Positions 39,282 to 48,381 of a stretch of DNA of 55,857 nucleotides are shown piece by piece (the first letter of the stretch is position 1; every line of letters starts with the position of its first letter). The stretch is taken from the IMG/VR virus record IMGVR_UViG_3300029309_000050, positions 1 to 55,857 of that record. One strand, given 5' to 3'. Made by a program: the position numbers and the translations under genes. The notes under the pieces were generated by a model that was not told the DNA's origin, did no database searches, and saw only the letters and a list, made by a program, of their open reading frames with translations. Source of the stretch: a virus.

Positions 39282-42200
39282 TTACTCTGGACATAATTGG
39301 CCAACTACTGATACAACACCTGAACTATTTATAGTGACTATATAACCACCAGTTCCAACAGAAGGGCCAACTCTATAATGAGCTCCTTGCCCGTTAAATG
39401 GACTATTTAAAAATATAGTTGTATGAACAACATCCCCATCGTCAGGTGTGCTAGTTCCGTTTGTATCATTAAAAAATACAGTTTGATTTGCGCTATCATT
39501 ACAAGCGTCGGCAAACGAAGTACTTCCTGGTGATCTAAAAAACGCAGTAGATACAGCTGAGCTAACATTAATAGTTAAAGCCGCGTCATTTGTTAATCCG
39601 CCAACATCTGTTGCTCTTAATGTTAAAACATATGCACCAGTTGGTAATGTGCTAGGAATTGTTGTTATTACTCCCGTTGTAGAATTTATAGAAAAATTAT
39701 TTGATGCGCTTCCGCTTAAAGTTTCACTTACTTTTGAAAAAGTTAAATTGTTAGTTTGAGCACTTGTTTTAGCTGTACCATTTACGGCAGTCACTGTTCT
39801 TACTTGAGTATTAGCAGGGACTCTATTTAAACTCATCGGCGTGGAACCAATTGATATGGCAGGCGCTACGTTAGCAACAGACATAGAAATATTTTTTTCT
39901 GTAAATTTAGTAGCGTCGCTATTATCTACAACTTTTATTCTAATTGTATAATTATCAGTATTAGAATTAGTAAATTCGAATAACTCATTAGTCTTTAAGC
40001 TTGTTCCTGTAATTGTAAAAGCACCGGATCTATCTGTATTGTTTGCGTCAACAATAGATATTATAGAAAATGTACCAGTTACATTTTGACCTTGAGTATC
40101 TGTTGCGGATAATGTAGCTATTGTTGTACCTGAGGTAACTGATTCATTAAAAGAATTACTAGTAACAGCTATACTCTGAGGAACAGCTTCTAGTGATAAT
40201 GATACTGCCTCTGCTAAATAATCTAATCGACCTGCTGTTGATGTTTCAAAATAAATATCTAAAACAGATATAAAAGGATTAGTTTCAAATACAACTAAGT
40301 TATCTCTTACGGTTCCTACACCAGCATAATTAACGCCTAGCCCATCTTCAAGCTCACCTAATAAAGGATTCTTTTTAGCTAAATAAAATTCATTATTTAT
40401 TGTGCTATTAGTATTTTGTTCAAACCCTTGATCACTCAAAGTACCTATAGAAATAACGTCTTTAAATTCAGTTCCGCTTTGTTGCGTTTGTGTTCCGGCT
40501 GTATCGATTATTTTAGGCAATAATTTTGCTTGAGAGCCCTGTGTTCCGTCTTCTTCATTTAAATCTGTAACATCTCTAGGAACTTTATTAACATTGTCCC
40601 CATGTAACACTATCCAAGACCTTGTTTCATTCGAAGGCGTGCCGTCAACAATTGTTGGTGCATATACATTATAATATTGTAATTGTGTTTGTTTAACAAC
40701 AAACTTATAAGAATACCAACCTAACGGATTAGTATTTTCATTATAAAAATCTTCATCGTCTAATAATTGATTAAAATCAACTTTTATAACGCTGTGTTTC
40801 CAAGAATCTTGTCCATTAGTAACAGTTCCTGTTTTAGGCTCTACAAACGTTGTTGATTTATCTGGTAAAAATACACTTGATTGTCTTCCATATCTATCAG
40901 AAAAAACAATACCTAAAGAATATTCTCTATTAGATTTTACAGAAGATAATAAATATTGATCATTATAACTACGATGCTGAGGTTGAAAATGAGAACTTTG
41001 ATCTCCACTTTTAACTTCAAAAGCGCTAGATTTTAATACGTTATTTAATCCTCTATTTTGTAAAAAATTACCATATATAATTCTATTTCCTGAAACTTCT
41101 TGAGTTTTTGCTTTTATAGGTATAATATCTGAAACTCTTATTAGTTCAGATTCAGGTAATGTTTGTACAGGTTTTGTTGATTCATAAATAAACTCATAAA
41201 CATAAGATAACTTAGCTGAATTAGTTGTTAGTTTTTCAGCTCTATATGTTATTTCACTATCTTGAGGGAAATCAATAGTATCTACAACTTTTATAGCAGG
41301 GCTATTTGATTCAGAATATAATATTTGTATTTTTTTAATTTTTAATGGATTACCATATGATGCTATATTATTAAAAAAGTATAATCTAGTATTGTTAACT
41401 ATAGATGGACTTATAGCTGTTGTTGTTGTTAATGTTGTGCTTTTATTTCCGCCATTAACTACATAAGTATCACCTCTTTCTGTAACTAGTGTATCTGTAT
41501 CTGCTATAGTGCCATTAACTTCATCTATAGTTTGACTGGTTCCAGATAGTATGCCATTGGCGTTACAAGAAGCGTGATTTGATTTTTCAACATTACAAGG
41601 TAAAGTTATTTTTAAATGTACTTTGTTCGCAAGATTTTGCATAACATTTACAGTTGTTTGCTTTACAATATTATCTTCATCTGCAGAAGTTAATAAACCA
41701 GCTTCATCATTGCCAATACCAAAAGCACCTAATTGCATGCTTTTGCCAAAACCCGGATGAAAACACGTTTGAGTAAATGGAGATATTAATGAATATTCAT
41801 TATTTTCATATTGAAACCTATATGCAAATTTTACAAATTTATCTTCTATATGTTCGCTTTTTATATTTGTATCAACAGCTAAAGCAACTGTTGGTGCGTC
41901 GTATGGTGCAAATTGAGCAACGCTAATTTTATCTTCTAAATATTTATCATTATCATAATATTCATTTCCTGTACTATCTGGTTTTAAATTAGCTAAAGCT
42001 GTTTTTATATTTATTCTTCTTGGTTGATTATAATTGTCTGTCCAAAATAATAAATCATCAATTATATTAACATGTAATATCGGATGAATTTTTGAAAAGT
42101 TTAATCTAAAACTATTGACTAACAACACTGGTTGATTGCTGCTGCCAACTTTATAATAATATATTCTACACAACTTATTACTAGCCGCTACTGTAAAGTT

Positions 42201-42491
42201 TTTTGTTTCATCTGAGGTAGTTCCAGTAAAATTAGTTACAAACCAAAATATCTCACCAGTAATACTATGAGCATAGTACCCTATAGTATCAACATCTGCG
42301 CCTAAGCTTAAAACACCGCTTGAGTATAAATAATCGTTTCCTTTTATACTTTGAACGGTGCCTACATTAGAACTATCAGATTTTGCTACAGTAATATTAA
42401 ATGCTTCTCTATATTGTCCATTAGGTAATATTCTATCATCAAGGTCTCTATTCATTTTACCTTGAAGAAAATTATTCTTTATTTCTGGCAT
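39282..42491 (-). CDS. Large tail/stabilization-type protein
   Basis: 1069 residues. N-terminus MPEIKNNFLQGKMNRDLDDRILPNGQYREAFNI is typical of large podovirus/crAss-like tail stabilization proteins (K-M-N-x-D-x-D-x-R-x-x-P-N-G-x-Y-R-x-A). The central body is beta-rich. The region ~770-985 carries two cadherin/Ig-like repeats (SATDTQG ... RIKVVDNSD and TTGVITT ... LRATDVGG), and a C-terminal Cys domain resembles the small tail protein at 6482-6781. Likely a tail tube/hub and adhesion protein. Confidence 0.75.
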   Translation of the reverse strand: MPEIKNNFLQGKMNRDLDDRILPNGQYREAFNITVAKSDSSNVGTVQSIKGNDYLYSSGVLSLGADVDTIGYYAHSITGEIFWFVTNFTGTTSDETKNFTVAASNKLCRIYYYKVGSSNQPVLLVNSFRLNFSKIHPILHVNIIDDLLFWTDNYNQPRRINIKTALANLKPDSTGNEYYDNDKYLEDKISVAQFAPYDAPTVALAVDTNIKSEHIEDKFVKFAYRFQYENNEYSLISPFTQTCFHPGFGKSMQLGAFGIGNDEAGLLTSADEDNIVKQTTVNVMQNLANKVHLKITLPCNVEKSNHASCNANGILSGTSQTIDEVNGTIADTDTLVTERGDTYVVNGGNKSTTLTTTTAISPSIVNNTRLYFFNNIASYGNPLKIKKIQILYSESNSPAIKVVDTIDFPQDSEITYRAEKLTTNSAKLSYVYEFIYESTKPVQTLPESELIRVSDIIPIKAKTQEVSGNRIIYGNFLQNRGLNNVLKSSAFEVKSGDQSSHFQPQHRSYNDQYLLSSVKSNREYSLGIVFSDRYGRQSSVFLPDKSTTFVEPKTGTVTNGQDSWKHSVIKVDFNQLLDDEDFYNENTNPLGWYSYKFVVKQTQLQYYNVYAPTIVDGTPSNETRSWIVLHGDNVNKVPRDVTDLNEEDGTQGSQAKLLPKIIDTAGTQTQQSGTEFKDVISIGTLSDQGFEQNTNSTINNEFYLAKKNPLLGELEDGLGVNYAGVGTVRDNLVVFETNPFISVLDIYFETSTAGRLDYLAEAVSLSLEAVPQSIAVTSNSFNESVTSGTTIATLSATDTQGQNVTGTFSIISIVDANNTDRSGAFTITGTSLKTNELFEFTNSNTDNYTIRIKVVDNSDATKFTEKNISMSVANVAPAISIGSTPMSLNRVPANTQVRTVTAVNGTAKTSAQTNNLTFSKVSETLSGSASNNFSINSTTGVITTIPSTLPTGAYVLTLRATDVGGLTNDAALTINVSSAVSTAFFRSPGSTSFADACNDSANQTVFFNDTNGTSTPDDGDVVHTTIFLNSPFNGQGAHYRVGPSVGTGGYIVTINSSGVVSVVGQLCPE

Positions 42492-42511
42492 ATTAATATT
42501 ATATATATGTT

Positions 42512-42961
42512 TTATTTTTTAAAAGTAAAATATCCTGAAGAAGATTTTTTAAGATTAGGATTATTCCTCATTTGTTTTTCTACATTTTTAAAAAACGATT
42601 CTGGCATTTTAGTTACTTTTTCTCTAGTAGTTTTTCTGCTAGATTTAACTTGTTGAGTAAAACTTTTTGGATTTTGCATTAATTTTTTTACTTGTTGACT
42701 AATCCCGCTAAATATATTTCTACCCACAAAACCTGATCTTGATAAATATTGTCCCGGAGTTCTAGAAAAAGCTTTTACTATATTAGATACTCTACCGAAA
42801 CCAGGAGCAGTACCTCCTTTAAATTTAGGCATATTAGAAGTATTGATTCTAGCATAACCTTCTTGTACAGTTTTTCTATTACCAGATTGTCCGCTGTAAT
42901 TTAAGGGCTTTTTTGTATTGTACATTTTTTCTGCACTTGTTTTTTTAGGAAATATTGGCAT
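42512..42961 (-). CDS. Hypothetical basic protein
   Basis: 149 residues, basic and Ser/Lys/Asn-rich (MPIFPKKTSAEKMYNTKKPLN ... QQVKKLMQNPKSFTQQVKSSRK). It lies between the connector-type 366-residue gene and the large tail gene, each with ~18-20-bp gaps. No family recognised; likely virion assembly by position. Confidence 0.55.
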   Translation of the reverse strand: MPIFPKKTSAEKMYNTKKPLNYSGQSGNRKTVQEGYARINTSNMPKFKGGTAPGFGRVSNIVKAFSRTPGQYLSRSGFVGRNIFSGISQQVKKLMQNPKSFTQQVKSSRKTTREKVTKMPESFFKNVEKQMRNNPNLKKSSSGYFTFKK

Positions 42962-42978
42962 AACTTTATTTTTTATGG

Positions 42979-44079
42979 TTATTTAATTATTTTAGATTTA
43001 CCTCTCATAACTTGAGTAAGTTCACCTATTTTTAAACTAGATAATCTTATTTTAGCATTTCTAGTTGCTGCTCTTCTTTCCTTTCTAAATCTGTTTATAA
43101 TATATTCGGGGAAAGCTTGCATTGTGCTTGCTATAGCATATGTTATATATTTATACATAGCGTCTTCAGCAAACTTATGTATTTTCATTTCGTCATCGGT
43201 ACCTAAACCGTCAGATACATATTTTAATGTAATATTTTTATTTACTAATTCACTACTAAAACCTATTTTTCCGTTTGCTTCGTCAATTATAAAAACACCA
43301 TTTTGTTGTGATAGCTCAGGTTCTAATCCGTATCTTTTTCCAAACTCTGTAATTCTTTCAGCTAAATAAGACCCACTAAAATTAACTTGTTCGTCATTAT
43401 ATGTTCCTGTTATATTACCGTGCTCAAAGTTTTTAAAATTTGTATCTGTTACAGGAGTACCTGTTAATAAACTACCGTCATTATCAAAAAGATAGTTATA
43501 ATCATCGTCTTGTAATATAGATTGAGATGGCTTAGATGTATATCTTGCTGGATAAATAATATGTTCAACACCGGCTTCATCTATAAATGATATTCTAACA
43601 TAATGAACATAATCATGGGGCATAGGTACTGATAAACTAGTTCCAACTTGCAGCTCTTGTATTTTTTCAACTCTAGATATATCATAAGCAAATTCTTGTA
43701 TACCTCTTTTTGCATGAAATAAAACATCTGTTCTTTTGCATGTAGGTATTAATTTACCATCTCCAACAAATGCGAACATATAATTATTAATAATATCCTG
43801 CAAAGATACATATCTATAATCACCGTGCTTTTGTTTTAATAATATAACTAAAACTATATCACCAGCCGTTCTTCCTGAACCAAATGTTATTTGACCATTA
43901 CCGGAGTTATATGTATATAGATCGTCATCAACTTCAGAGCCGTTTATACGAATAAGAAATTCTGATTCTGCTGTTGGTAAACTAGCAAACGTTAATGTAA
44001 AAACCGTTTGGTTAGATGTAGCGGTAAACTGTTGACTATTATTATAGTACTGACGATTTGTTTGTGTTATTAACCCCAT
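42979..44079 (-). CDS. Tail/connector (ring) structural protein
   Basis: 366 residues. N-terminal beta domain SQQFTATSNQTVFTLTFASLPTAESEFLIRINGSEVDDDLYTYNSGNGQITFGSG. Then VGDGKLIPTCKRTDVLFHAKRGIQEFAYDISR, a phrase seen in podovirus/crAss-like ring proteins, and a helical C-terminus. It is 6 bp from the ring protein at 44085. Likely part of the portal-tail collar. Confidence 0.65.
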   Translation of the reverse strand: MGLITQTNRQYYNNSQQFTATSNQTVFTLTFASLPTAESEFLIRINGSEVDDDLYTYNSGNGQITFGSGRTAGDIVLVILLKQKHGDYRYVSLQDIINNYMFAFVGDGKLIPTCKRTDVLFHAKRGIQEFAYDISRVEKIQELQVGTSLSVPMPHDYVHYVRISFIDEAGVEHIIYPARYTSKPSQSILQDDDYNYLFDNDGSLLTGTPVTDTNFKNFEHGNITGTYNDEQVNFSGSYLAERITEFGKRYGLEPELSQQNGVFIIDEANGKIGFSSELVNKNITLKYVSDGLGTDDEMKIHKFAEDAMYKYITYAIASTMQAFPEYIINRFRKERRAATRNAKIRLSSLKIGELTQVMRGKSKIIK

Positions 44080-44084
44080 TTATT

Positions 44085-44783
44085 TTAACTTTGTAATTGT
44101 ATTTGTTTATTTTCTTCAGCTGAAGCCGCTTGTATGACAGCGGTGTCTTCAATTACTAATCCAGCATATTTTAGTATTCCTATAACAAGTTGCACTCTAT
44201 CTGATTCATGCAAAGTAAAAGGAACATCAGCACTATCATTAAATGTTAATGCGCCGGTTACATTATTTACAGTATGAGCCCAAACTGGATCATCAGGTAC
44301 TTTTATATATTCAATAGATATACTTCCTGTTAAAGAAGGATTAGTTATAATCTCTGTGTCTGTTTGATAATATATAGGAAATGATGTTGTTGGTTTTGCT
44401 AAAGGTGAAGATAATAAGTATGATAAACTTTTTTTATCAACTTTTTCTAATTGAATAGTTTTATTAGTTATACTAATATTTATTGTTTTGTATAAATCAG
44501 TGGGTACGGCAACTTTACCATTAGATAAAGTTAAATCATTAGCTTTATAAAATGGATCAATTTTTTGTTCAATTTTTTCAGGTATATCACCATAATCGTT
44601 TACAGCAAACCCTCTTATATGTTTTACAACAGCTTTGTTATAATCATGAAAATTTTGATCTAGTATATCAAGCTGCACTTGTGCACCTATTTTATTAAAT
44701 TCATCTGGCGTAATAAAACCCCTAGATTCTTTATTTAATATTGATAATACTGTTTTATATACTTTATCAACTGATATTGCCAT
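44085..44783 (-). CDS. Head-tail ring protein
   Basis: 232 residues. MAISVDKVYKTVLSILNKESRGFITPDEFNKIGAQVQLDILDQNFHDYN is a conserved start of collar/ring proteins in Bacteroidota podoviruses (VYxTVLxxxNKExRGxITPxEFNxxAxxAQLDI). A beta-rich middle and helix LHESDRVQLVIGILKYAG follow. It presumably bridges portal and tail tube. A hairpin lies in the 56 bp upstream. Confidence 0.7.
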   Translation of the reverse strand: MAISVDKVYKTVLSILNKESRGFITPDEFNKIGAQVQLDILDQNFHDYNKAVVKHIRGFAVNDYGDIPEKIEQKIDPFYKANDLTLSNGKVAVPTDLYKTINISITNKTIQLEKVDKKSLSYLLSSPLAKPTTSFPIYYQTDTEIITNPSLTGSISIEYIKVPDDPVWAHTVNNVTGALTFNDSADVPFTLHESDRVQLVIGILKYAGLVIEDTAVIQAASAEENKQIQLQS

Positions 44784-44803
44784 AATGTTTTTTTATATAA
44801 TGA

Positions 44804-44826
44804 TTAAGCCGCATATAGCGGCCTAA
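44804..44826 (-). other. Intergenic hairpin between 250-aa and ring genes
   Basis: GCCGC-ATATA-GCGGC (44808-44822), extended by TTA/TAA across one mismatch. On the minus strand no T-run follows directly, so it may be an RNA-processing or stability hairpin rather than a terminator. Confidence 0.45.
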
Positions 44827-44839
44827 CCACTATAATAGA

Positions 44840-45592
44840 CTATTTAAGTTTTTTTTCTATTGTTTGATAAACTTCAACACCCTCATCTGTTTTAAACCAT
44901 GCAGCCAATGCTGAATATGGATTTTCATCAAACGGAACTGTTATAAGTTTTCTGCCAGTAGATGCCCACTCAAATGTTCTTTGGTCGCTTGAAAGAGTAA
45001 TTATATTATTTTCTACAGCTTTTATACCCATATTTCTAATATTGATATTTTCATCATTAGCTAATTCTAAGAATAGTTTTGGGTTGTTTCTAGCAAATAT
45101 TAATAAATCTCTTTTAAGTTCCTTAGAAGTCATTTTAGATACCTCATTTCCAATTTCTGACCTTAATATAGCTTCAGCTTGGCCAATTTCAATTGTTTGA
45201 GCAGTATTCATTGCTTTTAATTCCATTTGAAGTACATCTAAATCATCTTCAGCAATTTGAACAGCATTATATTCTGCAAATTTGCTTCCGTTTAAAGGAT
45301 GTAAATCTAAAAACTTTTGTAATGTTTGTTTTTCTTTTGGTACGAATAATTTTCCATCTCTAAACGATACATGCTCCAATCTTTCAACGCCTTTCATTTC
45401 ATCTGCAAATATTGTTTTTTGGTTTGAGCAATATTTTATTTCTCTTTCGTAACCTTTTTCTTCGTCAAACCATAATATACCTTTGCTTTTTAATATATAA
45501 ACAATAGGTGTTTCATTTATGGTTAATTCATATAACTTGTCTTTATAAACAGGCTTTACGACTGTTTGTTTTTTTTGTTTTGTTTTTTCCAT
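44840..45592 (-). CDS. Hypothetical capsid-region protein
   Basis: 250 residues, mostly helical, acidic C-terminus (NPYSALAAWFKTDEGVEVYQTIEKKLK). The central part QIAEDDLDVLQMELKAMNTAQTIEIGQAEAILRS and KRDLLIFARNNPKLFLELANDENINIRNMGIKAVENN (a HEAT-like pair of helices) stand out. It follows the capsid gene and its terminator-like hairpin. Possibly a head-vertex or head-completion protein; unproven. Confidence 0.55.
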   Translation of the reverse strand: MEKTKQKKQTVVKPVYKDKLYELTINETPIVYILKSKGILWFDEEKGYEREIKYCSNQKTIFADEMKGVERLEHVSFRDGKLFVPKEKQTLQKFLDLHPLNGSKFAEYNAVQIAEDDLDVLQMELKAMNTAQTIEIGQAEAILRSEIGNEVSKMTSKELKRDLLIFARNNPKLFLELANDENINIRNMGIKAVENNIITLSSDQRTFEWASTGRKLITVPFDENPYSALAAWFKTDEGVEVYQTIEKKLK

Positions 45593-45612
45593 GATATAAT
45601 ATAATAAAAGTT

Positions 45613-45650
45613 AAAAATAAAAGGCTGGGTGCCGGAGCACCCGTCCCTTT
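45613..45650 (-). terminator. Terminator-like hairpin after the capsid gene
   Basis: On the minus strand GGGTGC-TCCG-GCACCC (45642-45627) is a perfect 6-bp stem. It extends across small internal loops to AAAGG/CCTTT and is followed by CCTTTTATTTTTAA. It lies just after the stop of the capsid gene (45665) and before the 250-residue gene. Likely attenuates transcription so that capsid mRNA exceeds tail mRNA. Confidence 0.65.
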
Positions 45651-45664
45651 ATATAAAATAAGTA

Positions 45665-47068
45665 TTAAGAATCAAATCTGATAAAGTTGTTAGCAGCTTG
45701 AACTACTAAACATCTTTCTGATAGATAATGTACTTCCATCTTGTCAACACTGTTGCTAGTTGGTCCACCAACTGATCCAGTAATCCAAGTTTTTAGTTTT
45801 CTATCATCAGCTTCTGATGCTCTATATCTTACGTGCAAGAATGGTCTCTTGATGTTTTGACCAAGATTTTGATCATATACAGAAGACGTACCAGCTGGAA
45901 CTAGTACTCCTTCTAAACCACCAGTTAAACCTCTTGTTGACTTATCGTTTAGGTATTTCCAGTCAGTTTTATAGAAGTCATAAGAACCTCTTCTAAATCC
46001 TGTAAATCCTAAATTTAATGCCATGTCTTGAGAGTTATTAAATACGCCAAAAGATGTACCACCATCAAAGTTAGCGTTGATAGCTCCTAACATATCATCA
46101 ATTCCTAAATTAGCACCTCTATCTAAGAATAACATGTTTTCTTCAATAGATCCTTGCTTATCTAGTTCTTGTAATAATGTATCAAAACTTGCTAATACTG
46201 GGTCTGAAGCATCGTCAAAAATTCCAGTACCAACTATACCTCTAGAGCCAATTGCTGAAAGTAAACCTTCTGATCCAGCAGGAATATCAGCGTCGGCATT
46301 AGCGTGTGACTTTTCAGCCTCAACCATTACCATTTCTAAATAGTCTTCAAATCTTTTAGATGTATCTCCTTGAGATTTTAAATACCATAAGAATCCGCCT
46401 TGTCCGCTTTCACCAGAAACTTCAATCCAACCAATTTGCCCAGCATCTGATCCATTGATTTGAAAGTGATCTTTAATAATCAAAGGCTGATTACTTAAAG
46501 ACAAAAACTTCGGTTCAATAGATTCCTGCATTGTGTCAGTTCCTTTTCCAAATTCAGAACCATAAACAAAGAATTTAATTGTTGCGTTACCAGCTGAAAT
46601 ACCAGCAAGGTCATCCATATTCTCAGCCCCGTAAGGTTTAAGAACAGGATTAGCACCTACTGATTTAACAAAAGCCTTAAATACTACACCACTAACTTCA
46701 GCGACTACAGTATTACCAATTCTTAATGAATGAGCAACATCTGATCCGCTAACATCATCAATATTTTTAATTGCTGATAATGAACCAGTAGCTGTAGCAA
46801 CTGTAGCTTGATATGCAATGTGCAATCTACCTTGCTCAGACCAAATAACTTGATCAGAAGCCATAGGCATTTCCGCACCTAACATTTGAATGAATCCAGA
46901 AATTGATCTGTCTCCATATTTTTCTATCTCTTCAGAATATAATTCTGGTAGATATTGTTGAGCCCAGCCATTATTTCTTATATCTAAATAAGAACTAGCT
47001 AGAGTCATTTTTTGAGTGCTGGGAGTGACTAAACCGCCTGTCCCAACTGCAAAACTTGTACTTGCCAT
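45665..47068 (-). CDS. Major capsid protein
   Basis: 467 residues, no signal peptide. N-terminal MASTSFAVGTGGLVTPSTQKMTLASSYLDIRNNGWAQQYLPELYSEEIEKYGDRSISGF, extended central beta region and C-terminal SVDKMEVHYLSERCLVVQAANNFIRFDS. The length and layout (N-arm, E-loop-like part, strongly soluble) and the order TerL, portal, scaffold-like, this gene identify it as the HK97-fold capsid subunit. A strong hairpin follows. The fold itself is inferred from context. Confidence 0.8.
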   Translation of the reverse strand: MASTSFAVGTGGLVTPSTQKMTLASSYLDIRNNGWAQQYLPELYSEEIEKYGDRSISGFIQMLGAEMPMASDQVIWSEQGRLHIAYQATVATATGSLSAIKNIDDVSGSDVAHSLRIGNTVVAEVSGVVFKAFVKSVGANPVLKPYGAENMDDLAGISAGNATIKFFVYGSEFGKGTDTMQESIEPKFLSLSNQPLIIKDHFQINGSDAGQIGWIEVSGESGQGGFLWYLKSQGDTSKRFEDYLEMVMVEAEKSHANADADIPAGSEGLLSAIGSRGIVGTGIFDDASDPVLASFDTLLQELDKQGSIEENMLFLDRGANLGIDDMLGAINANFDGGTSFGVFNNSQDMALNLGFTGFRRGSYDFYKTDWKYLNDKSTRGLTGGLEGVLVPAGTSSVYDQNLGQNIKRPFLHVRYRASEADDRKLKTWITGSVGGPTSNSVDKMEVHYLSERCLVVQAANNFIRFDS

Positions 47069-47090
47069 TTTTTAATTAATTTTTTAGGTT

Positions 47091-48353
47091 TTAATAATTT
47101 TTAAGTTTGAATTTTAGCTTTGAATTATTATCACCTGATATAGCTCTTACTTTTATTCCTCCGGTTTCAACATAACCATCTGCAGTTTTTCTAGGTTCCA
47201 TATTAATGTTCTTAGCTTCTGCAGACATTTGCTTAATAGCATCTGCCTTACCTTGCTCATAAAAATGATTAGCTATAGCATCAGGATTTGAAGCAGCAAA
47301 TAAAGATTTATGAAATTCACTAGCGTTGGTAAGAAGATTATTCTTATCAACAAATTTATCGAAAACATTTCCTAAATTTTGTGATTCAACTTTTTTAGTA
47401 TCATTAACATTGAAACGGTATTTTTTCTTTCCAACTTTGAAGTTAAAACCTTTAAATTCTTCGTTAAAAATTTTACTCGATTCTTGTTTAAAATGATCTT
47501 GTTGCCTCGCTAATAAATCATTAGCTGATTTTTGCTCTTTATTATATCGGTTAAAAAATTCTATTGCTTTTTGTTGCTCAGGAGCTAACTTAGAACCCAA
47601 CTTGACTTCCTTGTAATATTGATCCTTAAGCCCATTTAAAAAGCCTTTAGCATTTGCAACCTCTTCTTTAAGAGCTAGTTTTTTTCTTCTCACATCTTTT
47701 TCATTATCTAATTCTTCATCTACTGAAAATTTATCTTCCATTAAAAATTGAATTTCATCATAACTAAGATGTGGTTTTGTTTGTTTATAATACTCTACTA
47801 ATAAAGTATTATCTTCTACATTTGAATAATCCGCATTTAATCTAGCATAATCTTCTATACTTCCACCTGTTTCATTCATAAACTTTACTAAGTCTTGAAT
47901 ATTTTCAGGCAAATCTACTGAGGGCTCAGATTCTTGTGTTTCTTCTTCCTGTAATATTTTTTCTTGTTTCGGTGTGGGGTTGGGAGTCTCAAAGAAGTCA
48001 TCCACTCTTCCCTCGTCAGTTGTATCTGTTTTAACTGTATCTGTTTCATCTTCTGCAACTTCTTCTACTATTGGTGTTTCTATTTTTTCTTCTTCGCGTA
48101 CTCCTTGCAGTTCCACTTCGGCTTTTTCCCCAGTTTCTTCATTCTCGCTGCTTCCGCGTAGCACGCCATCCTCTGTTTTTTGTTCTTGAACGGCATCTTC
48201 TTTTGGTTTTTCTTCGTTAATTTTTGTTAAATCTAATTTATACATTCCAGACTCTTTATCAAAATTTGTTGATTTTTTCTGGACTTCTTGTTCTTTTTCT
48301 TGTATAGACTTTTCATCTGAGTCTAGTACTTTAGCTTTAATTTCTTCTGCCAT
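47091..48353 (-). CDS. Scaffold-like protein
   Basis: 420 residues. Very acidic, Glu/Lys-rich disordered N-terminal half (~1-160, EEIKAKVLDSDEKSIQEKEQE ... EEKIETPIVEEVAEDETD), then helical segments (DVRRKKLALKEEVANAKGFLNG ... KEQKSANDLLARQQDHFKQ) and a short basic end (KLKFKLKNY). Position between portal and capsid, with such composition, is characteristic of an internal scaffold. No protease motif recognised. Confidence 0.65.
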   Translation of the reverse strand: MAEEIKAKVLDSDEKSIQEKEQEVQKKSTNFDKESGMYKLDLTKINEEKPKEDAVQEQKTEDGVLRGSSENEETGEKAEVELQGVREEEKIETPIVEEVAEDETDTVKTDTTDEGRVDDFFETPNPTPKQEKILQEEETQESEPSVDLPENIQDLVKFMNETGGSIEDYARLNADYSNVEDNTLLVEYYKQTKPHLSYDEIQFLMEDKFSVDEELDNEKDVRRKKLALKEEVANAKGFLNGLKDQYYKEVKLGSKLAPEQQKAIEFFNRYNKEQKSANDLLARQQDHFKQESSKIFNEEFKGFNFKVGKKKYRFNVNDTKKVESQNLGNVFDKFVDKNNLLTNASEFHKSLFAASNPDAIANHFYEQGKADAIKQMSAEAKNINMEPRKTADGYVETGGIKVRAISGDNNSKLKFKLKNY

Positions 48354-48381
48354 AATAAAATATTATATAATTGTTAAAATG